A stretch of 58,498 nucleotides of DNA from Enterococcus sp. BWB1-3 (GCF_016745275.1 NZ_JADOEP010000025.1:1-58498); one strand, 5' to 3'; numbered from the stretch's first letter, positions 24,594 through 33,749 are shown. Program-made: numbers and translations. The notes: generated by a model not told the origin, from the letters alone.

Positions 24594-25094
24594 TCAGGTT
24601 TCCGATAACAGAGTAATATCCGACACTTCAGCATTTGTTACCTCAATAATATCTCTTGGTGACAGCTCAAACTGAAGTCCCCTTTGACCGGCAGAAACAA
24701 TGATCTCTGAATACATTCCTGCTTCCACAGCAAAGTAAGTGGGAAATAGCTTTTTCATTCCAATTGGGGAACAGCCTCCACGAATATAGCCCGTTGTCTC
24801 TTCCAAATTTCGTAAAAGAAGCATTTCTACCTTCTTGTTATGACTCACCTTTGCCAGCTTTTTCAGATCCAACTCTTTGTTTCCCGGAATAACTGCAACA
24901 ATCGGACCCGTTTTATTCCCTACAGCTACGAGCGTTTTAAAAATTCTGTCTTCATTGACTCCAATTAAAGCTGAAACACTATCTGTTCCCAGATGGGTTT
25001 CACTCCATGGAAATTCGTACTCTTTATAGGATATCTTTTTTTGCTCCAAAATTCTCATTGCATTTGTCTTGTGTTTTTTTTGTTTCTTTGCCAT
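24594..25094 (-). CDS. ebsC: Cys-tRNA(Pro)/Cys-tRNA(Cys) deacylase YbaK (EbsC)
   Basis: YbaK-domain editing protein of 166 residues. Landmarks are AMRILEQKKISYKEYEFP, VNEDRIFKTLVAVG with the key Lys, VIPGNKELDLKKLAK and GYIRGGCSPIGMKK. It hydrolyses cysteine wrongly attached to tRNA-Pro. It is convergent with ebsB and completes the ebs-like trio. Its old description as a regulator is not supported by sequence. Confidence 0.9.
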   Translation of the reverse strand: MAKKQKKHKTNAMRILEQKKISYKEYEFPWSETHLGTDSVSALIGVNEDRIFKTLVAVGNKTGPIVAVIPGNKELDLKKLAKVSHNKKVEMLLLRNLEETTGYIRGGCSPIGMKKLFPTYFAVEAGMYSEIIVSAGQRGLQFELSPRDIIEVTNAEVSDITLLSET

Positions 25095-25129
25095 TACTCT
25101 CCACCTCGCAGATAAAATTTAACAGAAAT

Positions 25130-25162
25130 AAAAAACAGGCAACAATTCAACTCCTGTTTTTT
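25130..25162 (-). terminator. Intrinsic terminator between repeat copy B and ebsC
   Basis: AAAAAACAGG pairs with CCTGTTTTTT around a 13-base loop, giving A and T runs on both sides. It would stop minus-strand transcripts coming from rlmI through the repeat. Confidence 0.65.
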
Positions 25163-25173
25163 ACCAAATAATT

Positions 25174-25530
25174 AGGACGTGTCTGAAAAGTTAGTAGCAT
25201 TCAAATTTTTCAGTATAGTTCGACTTATTTCCAGAACTGCTGTCTCTACGAGTCTAACGATTCTCGAGACAAAACATTACGCTGTATCCGTTTTTCTGCG
25301 TCTAAGGTTCTCACTACACTTCGTTTCGATCTCATCAATTTCTAAATGTCAGAGCCATTAAGAATTGAAGGACTTCGTTCCGATCCTCGAAGCATGGAGG
25401 GGCTTTGGAACACCGTTTATTCGGTTTTAGGGATCTCAGATATACTTATGTCACAGTCCCGAGTATTTATGATGAGGAGTTCGATAAAAATCATCAAACT
25501 ATTCGCCGCTTGAGTTTTCAGACACACCCT
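25174..25530. repeat. Dispersed repeat copy B with terminal inverted repeats (MITE-like)
   Basis: This 357-bp copy is bounded by AGGACGTGTCTGAAAA and TTTTCAGACACACCCT, an 11-bp perfect core (GTGTCTGAAAA) in inverted orientation. The interior shares CTGTCTCTACGAGTCTAACG, GGACTTCGTTCCGATCCTCG and the CGGTTTTAGGGATCTCAGA stretch with copies A and C. No transposase frame is present. Confidence 0.75.
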
Positions 25531-25652
25531 AGATTAATATAGCTTATATGCACTACAACAAGCTGTCATAGCTTCTATAACAGAAATTCCTAAGTTGAGA
25601 TGCCCCTTCAGTGTATGTATCCCTGTGGTCTTTGTCCCTTAATTTTTCTCTT

Positions 25653-26825
25653 TTACTTTTCTATTCTCAATAATAGAACCTTTAAATAGTTCCCCTCGGA
25701 AAAATCAGGATTTACTTTAAAATCTGCTGGGAGCTGATAAATTTCTTCTATTTTATAGTGGACATTCTTATCACAGAGTGCTTCCTCCACCATCTTTTTA
25801 AATCGTTTCAGAGATATATTTGCCGCATTCGTTGAAGCGATAAGACTTCCTTTATTTGAAAGGATATCAACGGACTGCTTTACCAAGTCGCCATAATTTT
25901 TGGCAACTGTAAATACTTTCTTTTTATTTCTTGCAAAACTTGGAGGGTCCAGAATAATGCAATCAAATGTGAAAGCTTTTCTTTTCGCATAGTTGAAGTA
26001 TTCAAAAACATCCATCACAACAATCTTCTGATGATCCAGCGGAAACTGATTGACAGCAAATTGCTCAGCTGTTTTAGGCGAGCTTCTTTTTGCCAAATCA
26101 ACACTGGTCGTTTCAGCTGCTCCTCCCATTGCTGCAGCAACCGAGAATGCCCCGGTATAGCTGAACATATTTAATACTTGTTTGCCTGCAGCATAACCGT
26201 TAACCAGTTCACTTCGCACGTCCTTCTGATCAAGGAAAATACCGGTCATCAGCCCCTCGTTAAGATAGACAGCATATGAAACGCCATTTTCTACTATTAT
26301 AAGTGGTTCTGAAGCATTCTTGCCAAACATTTTCTGAGATTCCGGCAGCTGGTCAGACGAAAAACGAATTTTCTCATAGGCTCCTTCAATATTTTTAAAA
26401 ACTTTACGAAAACTGGCAATAATCATTTCCCGGTTGGCATAAATTGTATCATTATACCATGAAAAAACTGCAAATTCGTTATAACAGTCAACAGTCAAGC
26501 CGCCTAACCCATCTCCTTCTCCGTTAAACAAACGAAAAGCAGTTGTATTATCATCATTAAAATAAAAGCTGCGTGCTTCCTTGGCCTTGAGAAAAAGTTT
26601 ATCAAAAAAAGAAGCAGTCAATTCATTTTTCCAGCTTAACAGCCAGCCGATTCCTTTGTTCTGATTTGCCAAATACCCGTAAGCGATAAATCGGTTTGAA
26701 GAATCTGTAAATGTGACCCATTCTTTTGGGAACTGCTCCAATGGGTGGAGAAGATCCTCTTCCTGTATCAGAGGACAGCCTTTCATCAATTTACTGACTG
26801 CCTGTTTTGTCACTTGTATTTTCAT
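25653..26825 (-). CDS. rlmI: RlmI-like 23S rRNA (cytosine-5)-methyltransferase
   Basis: The 390 residues comprise an N-terminal PUA-like domain (about 1-75), an RlmI-type linker with FRLFNGEGDGLGGLTVDCYN (about 97-116), and a SAM-dependent fold with QVLNMFSYTGAFSVAAAMGG and the DPPSFARNKK motif near 285. It probably methylates a cytosine in 23S rRNA. Monocistronic. The region 25531-25652 only holds the repeat boundary and short AT-rich sequence. Confidence 0.88.
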   Translation of the reverse strand: MKIQVTKQAVSKLMKGCPLIQEEDLLHPLEQFPKEWVTFTDSSNRFIAYGYLANQNKGIGWLLSWKNELTASFFDKLFLKAKEARSFYFNDDNTTAFRLFNGEGDGLGGLTVDCYNEFAVFSWYNDTIYANREMIIASFRKVFKNIEGAYEKIRFSSDQLPESQKMFGKNASEPLIIVENGVSYAVYLNEGLMTGIFLDQKDVRSELVNGYAAGKQVLNMFSYTGAFSVAAAMGGAAETTSVDLAKRSSPKTAEQFAVNQFPLDHQKIVVMDVFEYFNYAKRKAFTFDCIILDPPSFARNKKKVFTVAKNYGDLVKQSVDILSNKGSLIASTNAANISLKRFKKMVEEALCDKNVHYKIEEIYQLPADFKVNPDFSEGNYLKVLLLRIEK

Positions 26826-27005
26826 TTATTTTCACCTGGTTCTTTCCAAAGTAATTAGCCGTATCCTTCAAATAATCAGTCATAGAAATGAGAACAGCTT
26901 TGCATAAAAAAGTATAGCAAAAAAAGAAGCATATGTCTTTATTCACCCAGATTATTAAAGTTTCACAAAAATACGGACAAAACAAGCAAATACTTATACG
27001 GATAA

Positions 27006-27034
27006 TTGACAGTAAACAGCGAAAAAGGTAAAAT
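27006..27034 (+). promoter_or_regulatory. Promoter of ltaS
   Basis: Consensus TTGACA (27006-27011), 17-base spacer, TAAAAT (27029-27034). The predicted leader is about 70 bases and carries GGAAAGGA upstream of the ATG. It lies in the 286-bp gap 26826-27111, which has no other clear feature. Confidence 0.8.
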
Positions 27035-27111
27035 TATCTGTATGCAAACAACTATTTTCATGAAAACATGTTCAGTGTTTTTTTCGAACTTAATGTTGGA
27101 AAGGAATTATT

Positions 27112-29277
27112 ATGTTAACGAAAAATAACCAATTAAACACAGAAAAAAAAGCATCCGGTCGTTTATCAGGCTGGAAAAATTTTAGATTACCGCACTTTTT
27201 AAATACGCGTCTGGGTCTTTTTACCACAGTGGGGGTTCTTTTATGGTTCAAGAACCTTTTGGCTTACACAACAGATTTTCATTTAAGACTGGAAAACTTC
27301 AACGAGTGGATCATTTTAGTAATAAATCCAATTGCCACTACATTTTTCCTATTGGCAGTCGCTCTATATGTACGTAAAACAAGGCGTGCCTATATCACAA
27401 TGATGGTCATTTATTTCCTGATGACCTTGCTCTTATTCTCTAACCTAGTTTATTACAGAGAGTTTACTGACTTTATTACAGTTAACACAATGCTTGGTGC
27501 CGGAAAAGTTGCTAGTGGTCTTGGAGAAAGTGCCCTTCGGCTATTCAGAGCTTACGATATTTTCTACTGGATTGACTTTATCATTGTCGGTGGACTTCTT
27601 CTTACTAAAAAGATCAAAATGGAAGACCGACCGGTTCGAGCACGAGTCGCCGTTTCAATCAGTCTGTTATCCGCTGCCTTCTTCCTGTTCAATCTGTTTC
27701 TTGCCGAGACAGAGCGTCCTCAACTTTTAGGGAGAGAGTTCTCTCGTGACTATATCGTGAAATTTTTAGGATTAAATGCTTTTACCGTTTATGACGGAGT
27801 AAAAACTTACCAGACCAATCAGGTTCGAGCAGAAGCCAGCGACAGTGATATGGTTGCTGTTGAAGAATATGTGAATGACCACTATGCCGCTCCTAACGAC
27901 GAAACCTTTGGAATTGCCAAAGGTAAAAATGTGATCTATATCCATTTGGAGAGTCTGCAGCAATTTATCATTGATTATAAATTAAAAGATGAGAATGGTG
28001 TTGAACATGAAGTAACGCCATTTTTAAACAGCCTGTATCACAGCAACAGTACCTTTAGCTTTGAAAACTTTTTCCACCAAGTAGGGCAGGGAAAAACAAG
28101 TGATGCTGAAACCTTATTTGAAAATTCATTATTCGGTTTGAGTCAGGGTTCAATGTTTACTCAAATTGGCGGGAAAAACACATTTGAAGCAGCTCCAGCC
28201 ATTCTTGATCAAACACAGGGCTATACCAGCGCCGTCTTCCACGGAAATGCCGGTAACTTCTGGAACAGAAATGAAACCTATAAGCATTTAGGGTACGATT
28301 ACTTTTTTGATGCCAATTATTATGATGTAACCGATGAAAATTCGTTCCAGTACGGATTGCATGACAAACCCTTCTTTGAGCAGTCTGTTCAATATCTGGA
28401 ACATCTGCAACAGCCTTTCTATACAAAATTCCTGGCTGTTTCAAATCACTATCCTTATTCACAGTTTACAGATGACGAAGCAGGCTTCCCACTTGCGGAC
28501 ACGCCTGACGAAACAATTAACGGATATTTTGCTACAGCAAACTATCTGGACAAATCAGTTGAAGAGTTCTTTAATTATCTGAAAGCTTCCGGTTTATATG
28601 AAAACTCTGTAATCGTACTGTATGGAGATCACTACGGAATCTCTTCTTCAAGAACGAAGGATTTGGCAGAACTGTTGGGTAAATCAAAATCTTTATGGAA
28701 TGACTTCGACAATGCTCAACTGCAGCGTGTTCCTTATATGATTCACATACCTGGACAAGAAGATGGAGGGATTAACACTACGTATGGTGGGCAAGTGGAT
28801 GCTTTACCTACTCTGCTCCATTTGTTGGGAGTAGATACAGAGAATTATATTCTGCTTGGACAAGACCTTTTCTCTTCTGATCATGATCAGATTGTTGCCT
28901 TTAGAAACGGCAATTATGTTTCTTCCAAATATACAATGCTTGGTTCAAACATTTATGAAACAGCAACAGGCAGGTTACTTGTAGAGCCATCAGAAGAGGT
29001 GCAGCAGGAAGCAGAAGCAATGAAGGAAGCTGCGAATACACAGCTTAGCATGTCAGATCAAATTAACTCAGGTGATCTTCTACGGTTCTATACGAAGAGT
29101 GGACTTAAAACAGTTGATCCTACATCCTACAACTACAAAGGCCAATTGGAACAGATCGTAAAAATCGAGAAAGAAAAAGGCGACGAGTCAACAAGTGCCT
29201 TCAGTAAAAATGACGGGAAATCTACTGTCGATGAATATATTACTAATACGTATCAGGGATATGGCAATCAGCAATAA
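27112..29277 (+). CDS. ltaS: Lipoteichoic acid synthase (LtaS family)
   Basis: Polyglycerolphosphate polymerase of 721 residues. Five membrane segments lie within about 32-200 and an extracellular sulfatase-like domain follows. E280 (HLES) and T329 in GQGKTSDAE correspond to the Mn2+ ligand and the nucleophile of S. aureus LtaS, and YGDHYGIS near 504 gives further ligands. It transfers glycerolphosphate from phosphatidylglycerol to the growing polymer outside the membrane. Family members include LTA primases, so the exact role among paralogues is open. Confidence 0.92.
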   Translation: MLTKNNQLNTEKKASGRLSGWKNFRLPHFLNTRLGLFTTVGVLLWFKNLLAYTTDFHLRLENFNEWIILVINPIATTFFLLAVALYVRKTRRAYITMMVIYFLMTLLLFSNLVYYREFTDFITVNTMLGAGKVASGLGESALRLFRAYDIFYWIDFIIVGGLLLTKKIKMEDRPVRARVAVSISLLSAAFFLFNLFLAETERPQLLGREFSRDYIVKFLGLNAFTVYDGVKTYQTNQVRAEASDSDMVAVEEYVNDHYAAPNDETFGIAKGKNVIYIHLESLQQFIIDYKLKDENGVEHEVTPFLNSLYHSNSTFSFENFFHQVGQGKTSDAETLFENSLFGLSQGSMFTQIGGKNTFEAAPAILDQTQGYTSAVFHGNAGNFWNRNETYKHLGYDYFFDANYYDVTDENSFQYGLHDKPFFEQSVQYLEHLQQPFYTKFLAVSNHYPYSQFTDDEAGFPLADTPDETINGYFATANYLDKSVEEFFNYLKASGLYENSVIVLYGDHYGISSSRTKDLAELLGKSKSLWNDFDNAQLQRVPYMIHIPGQEDGGINTTYGGQVDALPTLLHLLGVDTENYILLGQDLFSSDHDQIVAFRNGNYVSSKYTMLGSNIYETATGRLLVEPSEEVQQEAEAMKEAANTQLSMSDQINSGDLLRFYTKSGLKTVDPTSYNYKGQLEQIVKIEKEKGDESTSAFSKNDGKSTVDEYITNTYQGYGNQQ

Positions 29278-29293
29278 ACAAGCTTATATTATT

Positions 29294-29329
29294 AAAGCGT
29301 TTCGTGATGAAAAATTACGGAACGCTTTT
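29294..29329 (+). terminator. Terminator of ltaS
   Basis: AAAGCGTTTCGT pairs with ACGGAACGCTTT and ends in TTTT, 17 bases after the stop codon. Confidence 0.75.
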
Positions 29330-29421
29330 AAATTGTTCCAGCTTTTTTGTTAGTTCTTCATGATTAATTCATATTCTTTTTCTATAATTTTAAATATAAG
29401 CATTTAAAGAGGTGATGACTT

Positions 29422-30120
29422 TTGAAAAGCATTCGTTATGCTTTTGCAGATTTACTTTACTACAGAAAATCTACTGTACTTTCCATCATAGTCTTTTCTG
29501 TTTTTTTACTCACAGCAAATATATTACTCAATCTAATTGATATCAATAAGCTGGGAATTGATCGGCTAATCCTTTTTTCTCCTGATCAAGCTACAATCAC
29601 CTCCTATCAAAGCTGGAATTCATTTTATCTGTACGGCTATATAGGTGTTATTTTTGTATATTTAGCAGCCCTTATCGCGGCTTCCTATTTTGGGGTTACC
29701 AGCCGCCAGTCTACGATAAAGAAATGGCGTTTACTTGGATTTTCGGAGATCTATATTATGATGCAGGTTTTGCTGGAAATCATTCTTTTACTTTTCAGTT
29801 CATTAATTCTTGTCAGTTTGCTGCTGATTATTTTTCAAAATACATACGAAGCTGTTTTACTGAAGATTCATTCTTTACTTGAACGTGAAGATTTTCGCCT
29901 GGGCATTCATGCCACAATCACAGAGTCTGTCCCCTCCAGCAGTTTGGACACAAATCAGACTGCCGAAGTGATATCAATGGGAACGCAGACACTTTCATTT
30001 AATAAAATTGGTGAACGACTTATCCAGAACAGCCTTATTCTCTTATTAATTACAGTAAGCTGTTCCATCATCTTCACTAACTGGGGTATTTATCGAAATA
30101 AAAATTTTTTTGGGAAGTGA
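29422..30120 (+). CDS. Small FtsX-like ABC permease (single domain)
   Basis: The 232-residue membrane protein has an N-terminal amphipathic start (MKSIRYAFADLLYYRKST), a first transmembrane helix at about 17-38, two or three more between 69 and 140, and a last one near 205-222. KKWRLLGFSEIYIMMQVLLE is the FtsX-type coupling-helix pattern. It lacks the large extracellular domain of MacB-type permeases. Five bases separate its stop from the next gene, a degenerate ABC ATPase, with which it presumably works. A recognised subfamily could not be assigned. Confidence 0.75.
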   Translation: MKSIRYAFADLLYYRKSTVLSIIVFSVFLLTANILLNLIDINKLGIDRLILFSPDQATITSYQSWNSFYLYGYIGVIFVYLAALIAASYFGVTSRQSTIKKWRLLGFSEIYIMMQVLLEIILLLFSSLILVSLLLIIFQNTYEAVLLKIHSLLEREDFRLGIHATITESVPSSSLDTNQTAEVISMGTQTLSFNKIGERLIQNSLILLLITVSCSIIFTNWGIYRNKNFFGK

Positions 30121-30125
30121 TTTAA

Positions 30126-30680
30126 ATGATTCATGCAGCCTCTACCACAGATTACAATTATATAATTTCACAGATTGATGATTCAGATTCAACGAATCAT
30201 AGTGTCTATGCTTTCTTTAAAGAAAAAGAGAACATAGAAAAAGAACGACCTCATTTCATTGAAGCAGTCCTCCAAAAGCATAGTAAGCAGATGGGACTCA
30301 TTGTGGATGAAGCAGCTTTTTTCCCCCATCTTTCAATTACAGAAAATCTTTTTTTCTGCAGCTCAATCAAATTTAGTGATCATAAAGCCGTTCTCAGAGA
30401 ATGGCTCTCAATATTCGATTTCTCAATGTCTACCTTTTTAGAAAAATTCGATGAGCTTTCTCTCCTTGATCAAGTTAAACTGCAGCTGCTTCAGATGATC
30501 TTATCAGGAAAAGAAAAAATCATCCTCCTCAACGATTTTTCAAAACTGACAGTATTCCAAACGCAGCTCCTTCTTCCCCTTCTCAAAGTTCTGACAAAGA
30601 AAGCAAATATTTCAATCTGGCTAGTTACCGCTGATGAAAAAATTGTTAACAGTCCTTACGTTGATAAGAAAATCAGCTAA
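30126..30680 (+). CDS. Degenerate ABC ATPase-like protein lacking Walker A
   Basis: The 184 residues follow the order of an ABC ATPase but the catalytic parts are missing. Residues 57-76 (GLIVDEAAFFPHLSITENLF) mirror the Q-loop region. LSLLDQVKLQLLQMIL (111-126) stands where LSGGQ lies. IILLNDF (132-138) replaces Walker B, with Phe for the catalytic Glu, and WLVTADE replaces the H-loop (no His). The N terminus has no GxxGxGKS. The frame is intact, so a structural or regulatory partner of the FtsX-like permease is more likely than a simple pseudogene. Confidence 0.75.
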   Translation: MIHAASTTDYNYIISQIDDSDSTNHSVYAFFKEKENIEKERPHFIEAVLQKHSKQMGLIVDEAAFFPHLSITENLFFCSSIKFSDHKAVLREWLSIFDFSMSTFLEKFDELSLLDQVKLQLLQMILSGKEKIILLNDFSKLTVFQTQLLLPLLKVLTKKANISIWLVTADEKIVNSPYVDKKIS

Positions 30681-30695
30681 TTATATAAGGTTTAA

Positions 30696-30728
30696 AAAAA
30701 GTTCTGAGTTTTTGACTCAGAACTTTTT
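30696..30728 (+). terminator. Terminator after the permease/pseudo-ATPase pair
   Basis: AAAAAGTTCTGAGT pairs with ACTCAGAACTTTTT around TTTTG, 16 bases after the stop codon. Confidence 0.85.
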
Positions 30729-30800
30729 GTGTACTTCCAGCTAGTGTATTACACGTTAAAAACAAGCTATGTTTCTAATCCAAGAAACGTGGAGCCATGA

Positions 30801-30912
30801 GGTCGGGACAAAAGTGATCAGCTCCGAGAATTAAGAAGGAATATCCGAAAATAGCTCCTCATATTTTCAGGATAGTTCGGCTTAATTCCGAAGGAGTTGC
30901 TTTTGTCCCGCC
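30801..30912. repeat. Enterococcal-type long inverted repeat (about 110 bp)
   Basis: The ends GTCGGGACAAAAGT and GCTTTTGTCCCGCC are inverted copies, and the similarity continues inward (CTCCGAGAATTAAG against CTTAATTCCGAAGGAG). The whole can fold into one long imperfect hairpin. I recall very similar GTCGGGACAAAAGT elements in intergenic regions of other enterococci. Confidence 0.7.
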
Positions 30913-31345
30913 GTTTATTCGGGGATAGATACGCGAAGAAAGTTTGGAACTTTATTTCTGTCCCATTCTCATGCGACGAGTATCCTAAGAGACGCAGGCG
31001 CAAGTTCTTGTATGACCTTAAGCTGCGACAAGCGCAGCAAGTTATACACCAGACTATTAGACATGTGCCAATATAAATGAACAACTGCTCCAATTATGGA
31101 ATGAATGTTTCACATTCGAAGATCATCATTCGTCTAGCATTTTACTGAATCAAGAAAGGCAGACTCCGTTTAAATCTTGAATGTTTACACCTTCAAAGCT
31201 TGTCATCTGCATACAGCTATCTCTTCGTATATAGAATAATTTTGACGAATTTATTCCCATCATAGCTTTGCATAACTATTCCTGCACAAACGGGACTAAC
31301 AGCTGCTCGTTCTTGTCATTGAAGTATACAAGCTGAAATTTTCTA
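30913..31345. repeat. Dispersed repeat copy E (inverted, mosaic), gene-free
   Basis: Read on the minus strand this stretch holds GCTTAAGGTCATACAAGAAC, ACTCGTCGCATG and GCAGATGACAAGCTTTGAAG, modules shared with copies A and D. A further shared piece, CACGTTTCTTGGATTAGAA (minus), lies just left at about 30773-30791. An open frame at 30818-31093 crosses both repeats and is not a gene. Confidence 0.6.
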
Positions 31346-31404
31346 TCATTGAATATCATTTATAGACTATCTTTTATTATAATTTATAATGTGGTCAGAC
31401 CACT
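31346..31404 (-). repeat. Short dispersed repeat, second copy near 200-245
   Basis: On the minus strand TCTGACCACATTATAAATTA continues TAATAAAAGATAGTCTATAA. The plus strand at 200-245 reads almost the same (TCTGACCAAATTATAAATTA, then TAATAAAAGATAGTTTATAA), and weaker similarity runs on to a shared ATAGAAAATTT. The two copies lie in opposite orientation, each just beyond the 3' end of a minus-strand gene. Confidence 0.65.
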
Positions 31405-31410
31405 AGCTTT

Positions 31411-32874
31411 TTAAGCTTTTTCCACTTCAATATCCGGGAAGGTTACGGTAAAGGTTGTTCCTTTGCCAATTTCACTTTCAACGGCAATCTTTCCTTTATG
31501 AAGACGAACCAGCTGCTGTACAATCGGCAATCCTAATCCGGACTCTCCATATTTCGTATTCTTTCTGGATGGATCAGCTTTGTAGTAGCGATCCCAGATA
31601 TTTTTCAACTGCTCTTCTGTCATTCCTATTCCAGTATCTGAGATTTTTACGATTGTTTCCAGATATCCTTTTTCCAGACTCACATGTATTTCTCCATCCG
31701 TTGTAAACTGAATGGCATTCTGAACAATATTCACAATAACCTGAGTAAAGCGATCATAGTCAGCATAAACATCAACAGATTCCTCTGTATCCAAATACAG
31801 CGTATCTCCTGCTGCTTCAGCCTTCCCCTGCAACTGAGTAAGAATATTTTTTAATGTTTCTGTTGCATTAAATTTTTTGACGACAATACTAATCTGGTCT
31901 GTCCTTATTTTTTCGTAATCAAGATTTTCATTAACTAGTCGAATAAGTCGTGCCGTTTCATTCTGCATTAGCTTAATCGCATTTTCTTTTTGATCTTCCG
32001 GTATGGCGTTGTATTCCAAGCCCTCCAGAAGTCCGTTGATAGTCGTTAACGGAGTTCTCATTTCGTGGGAAGCATCTGCCATAAATTGTCTTCGCCGTTC
32101 TTCCTGCCGTTCAATTTCTTCCTGTGAATATGCCAGCGATTCAGCCATCTTATTAAAATCCTCAGCCAAATCATCAAACTCATCCTTATCATGGACAGGG
32201 AGCTTAATATCAAAATTACCATTAGTAATCTCACGGGTAGCTTTTCTCATACGATTAATCCGCTGCACCTGAAAGGCCGCAAACCCATAACTCACTATGA
32301 CAGCAACCACACTTGAGATAATAAAGCCCTTGGATAAATTGGACGTTACTTCATTTACACTGTCAGTAACGTTTTTTGCAGGCTGAGTGACCATTAAATA
32401 ACCGGCCAAATTGCTCTGCTCATTACCGCCATAACTATAAGTTACTGGTGTAATCACATATGAGGTTGCATTTTTATTTCCATAAATATCTTTGTCAATT
32501 GTTTTGTAAACCGTTTCACCTTTAGCCATCCTCTCCAGCTCAGCATCCGAAATTTTAATTTCCAAAGGCTTTTCAAGCTGCTCCGGAAATATTCTATTCA
32601 TATTAGTATCCAGGTATACAAACTGAAGGTTTTGAGTTTCAAATGTATTTTCAGTAAATTGAAAAGCCAAATTTACCCGCTCAGTTTCTGTAAAAAGTGC
32701 TGGACTGAACGAATCCTTAGCTTTAAGTGCGGCTTCCGCATACCTGAAAAGCTGATCATAATTTGCATCCTGCATTGTTTTTTTCGTCATCTGTGTAAAT
32801 GACGTTCCAACAATAACTATGATTAAGAGAATCAGGCCCCCAAAAGCCAAAAGCTGCTGATACAGGTATTTCAT
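31411..32874 (-). CDS. Sensor histidine kinase (HAMP, HisKA, HATPase)
   Basis: The 487-residue membrane kinase has TM1 at about 7-28, an extracellular sensor of about 150 residues, TM2 at 183-204, HAMP at about 205-257, and the phosphorylated H270 in ADASHEMRTPLTTI. HATPase motifs follow: N-box VNIVQNAIQFT, DTGIGM and GLGLPIVQQL. Its start overlaps the regulator stop by 4 bases. The signal is unknown; PASB/LisK/EtaS-like kinases are possible relatives, but I do not assign a name. Confidence 0.92.
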   Translation of the reverse strand: MKYLYQQLLAFGGLILLIIVIVGTSFTQMTKKTMQDANYDQLFRYAEAALKAKDSFSPALFTETERVNLAFQFTENTFETQNLQFVYLDTNMNRIFPEQLEKPLEIKISDAELERMAKGETVYKTIDKDIYGNKNATSYVITPVTYSYGGNEQSNLAGYLMVTQPAKNVTDSVNEVTSNLSKGFIISSVVAVIVSYGFAAFQVQRINRMRKATREITNGNFDIKLPVHDKDEFDDLAEDFNKMAESLAYSQEEIERQEERRRQFMADASHEMRTPLTTINGLLEGLEYNAIPEDQKENAIKLMQNETARLIRLVNENLDYEKIRTDQISIVVKKFNATETLKNILTQLQGKAEAAGDTLYLDTEESVDVYADYDRFTQVIVNIVQNAIQFTTDGEIHVSLEKGYLETIVKISDTGIGMTEEQLKNIWDRYYKADPSRKNTKYGESGLGLPIVQQLVRLHKGKIAVESEIGKGTTFTVTFPDIEVEKA

Positions 32875-33590
32875 GAAGCTACCCCAGAATCATCAAATTT
32901 ATACCCTACTCCCCAAACTGTTTGAATAACCTGAGGACCTACCTTTTCAATTTTTTGTCTCAGTTTTTTGATATGAGCATCCACAGTTCGCTCATCACCA
33001 AAGTATTGATAATCCCAAACCATTTCCAACAGCTGTTCTCTTGAAAAGACCTGCCTCGGCTTTTTAGCCAGTGTATAGAGCAGATCAAATTCTTTAGGTG
33101 TCAAACCTTCGATCAGCTGATCATCCAAATAAGCCTCTCTCGTCTTTGTATTCATTTTGAAATGTTGTGTCATAACATCGAACGATTCATCAGATTCTTC
33201 ATCCCCAGCCACATGCTCAACAATTTCAGAACGTCGATGAAGAGCCTTTATTCTTGCAATTAGAGTCAATGGGCTGAAAGGCTTCGTTACGTAATCATCG
33301 GCTCCCATTTCCAAACCAATTACCTGATCACTTTCTGAATCTCTTGCTGTCAGCATAATAATCGGAACCGTCTGAGAAATTTTACGAATTTCCCGACACA
33401 CCATCATCCCATCCATTGTAGGCAGATTCAAATCAAGTGTAATCATGTCCCATTTTTCCGGATGCTCAAGAAATGTGTCCAGACCTTTCTTTCCATCATA
33501 TTCAAAGACTGCTTTCCAGCCTTCATTTAAAAAGAACATTTGCATCATTTCTGAAACTGATTCATTATCTTCTATCATTAATACGTTCAT
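32871..33590 (-). CDS. OmpR/PhoB-family response regulator
   Basis: The 239 residues consist of a receiver domain with phospho-acceptor D53 (TLDLNLP), acidic pair E7-D8 and K103-type lysine in YVTKPFSP, then an OmpR winged helix with LTPKEFDLLYTLA and DAHIKKLRQKI. Transcribed just before, and translationally coupled to, the sensor kinase. A regulon cannot be deduced from this window. Confidence 0.93.
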   Translation of the reverse strand: MNVLMIEDNESVSEMMQMFFLNEGWKAVFEYDGKKGLDTFLEHPEKWDMITLDLNLPTMDGMMVCREIRKISQTVPIIMLTARDSESDQVIGLEMGADDYVTKPFSPLTLIARIKALHRRSEIVEHVAGDEESDESFDVMTQHFKMNTKTREAYLDDQLIEGLTPKEFDLLYTLAKKPRQVFSREQLLEMVWDYQYFGDERTVDAHIKKLRQKIEKVGPQVIQTVWGVGYKFDDSGVAS

Positions 33591-33749
33591 TATTCTTCAT
33601 TCCTTTATCAACAATAATATTTACCTTTAGTATACTCTAAAAAGACAACCGCTCCAATAAATTCTATCTTTCTTCAAGAAAGGTTTGGTATTTATTCAAT
33701 ATTTGAAGTATTTTCCACAGCTTCCATCTCATTTTTTCTTAAAACAAGC

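Noticed and set aside
26791-26985. 64-codon minus-strand frame upstream of rlmI
   Set aside because: Overlaps the rlmI start, Cys/Phe-rich without a ribosome site; the region carries promoters.
30818-31093. 91-codon minus-strand frame
   Set aside because: It runs through two intergenic repeats and resembles no protein.
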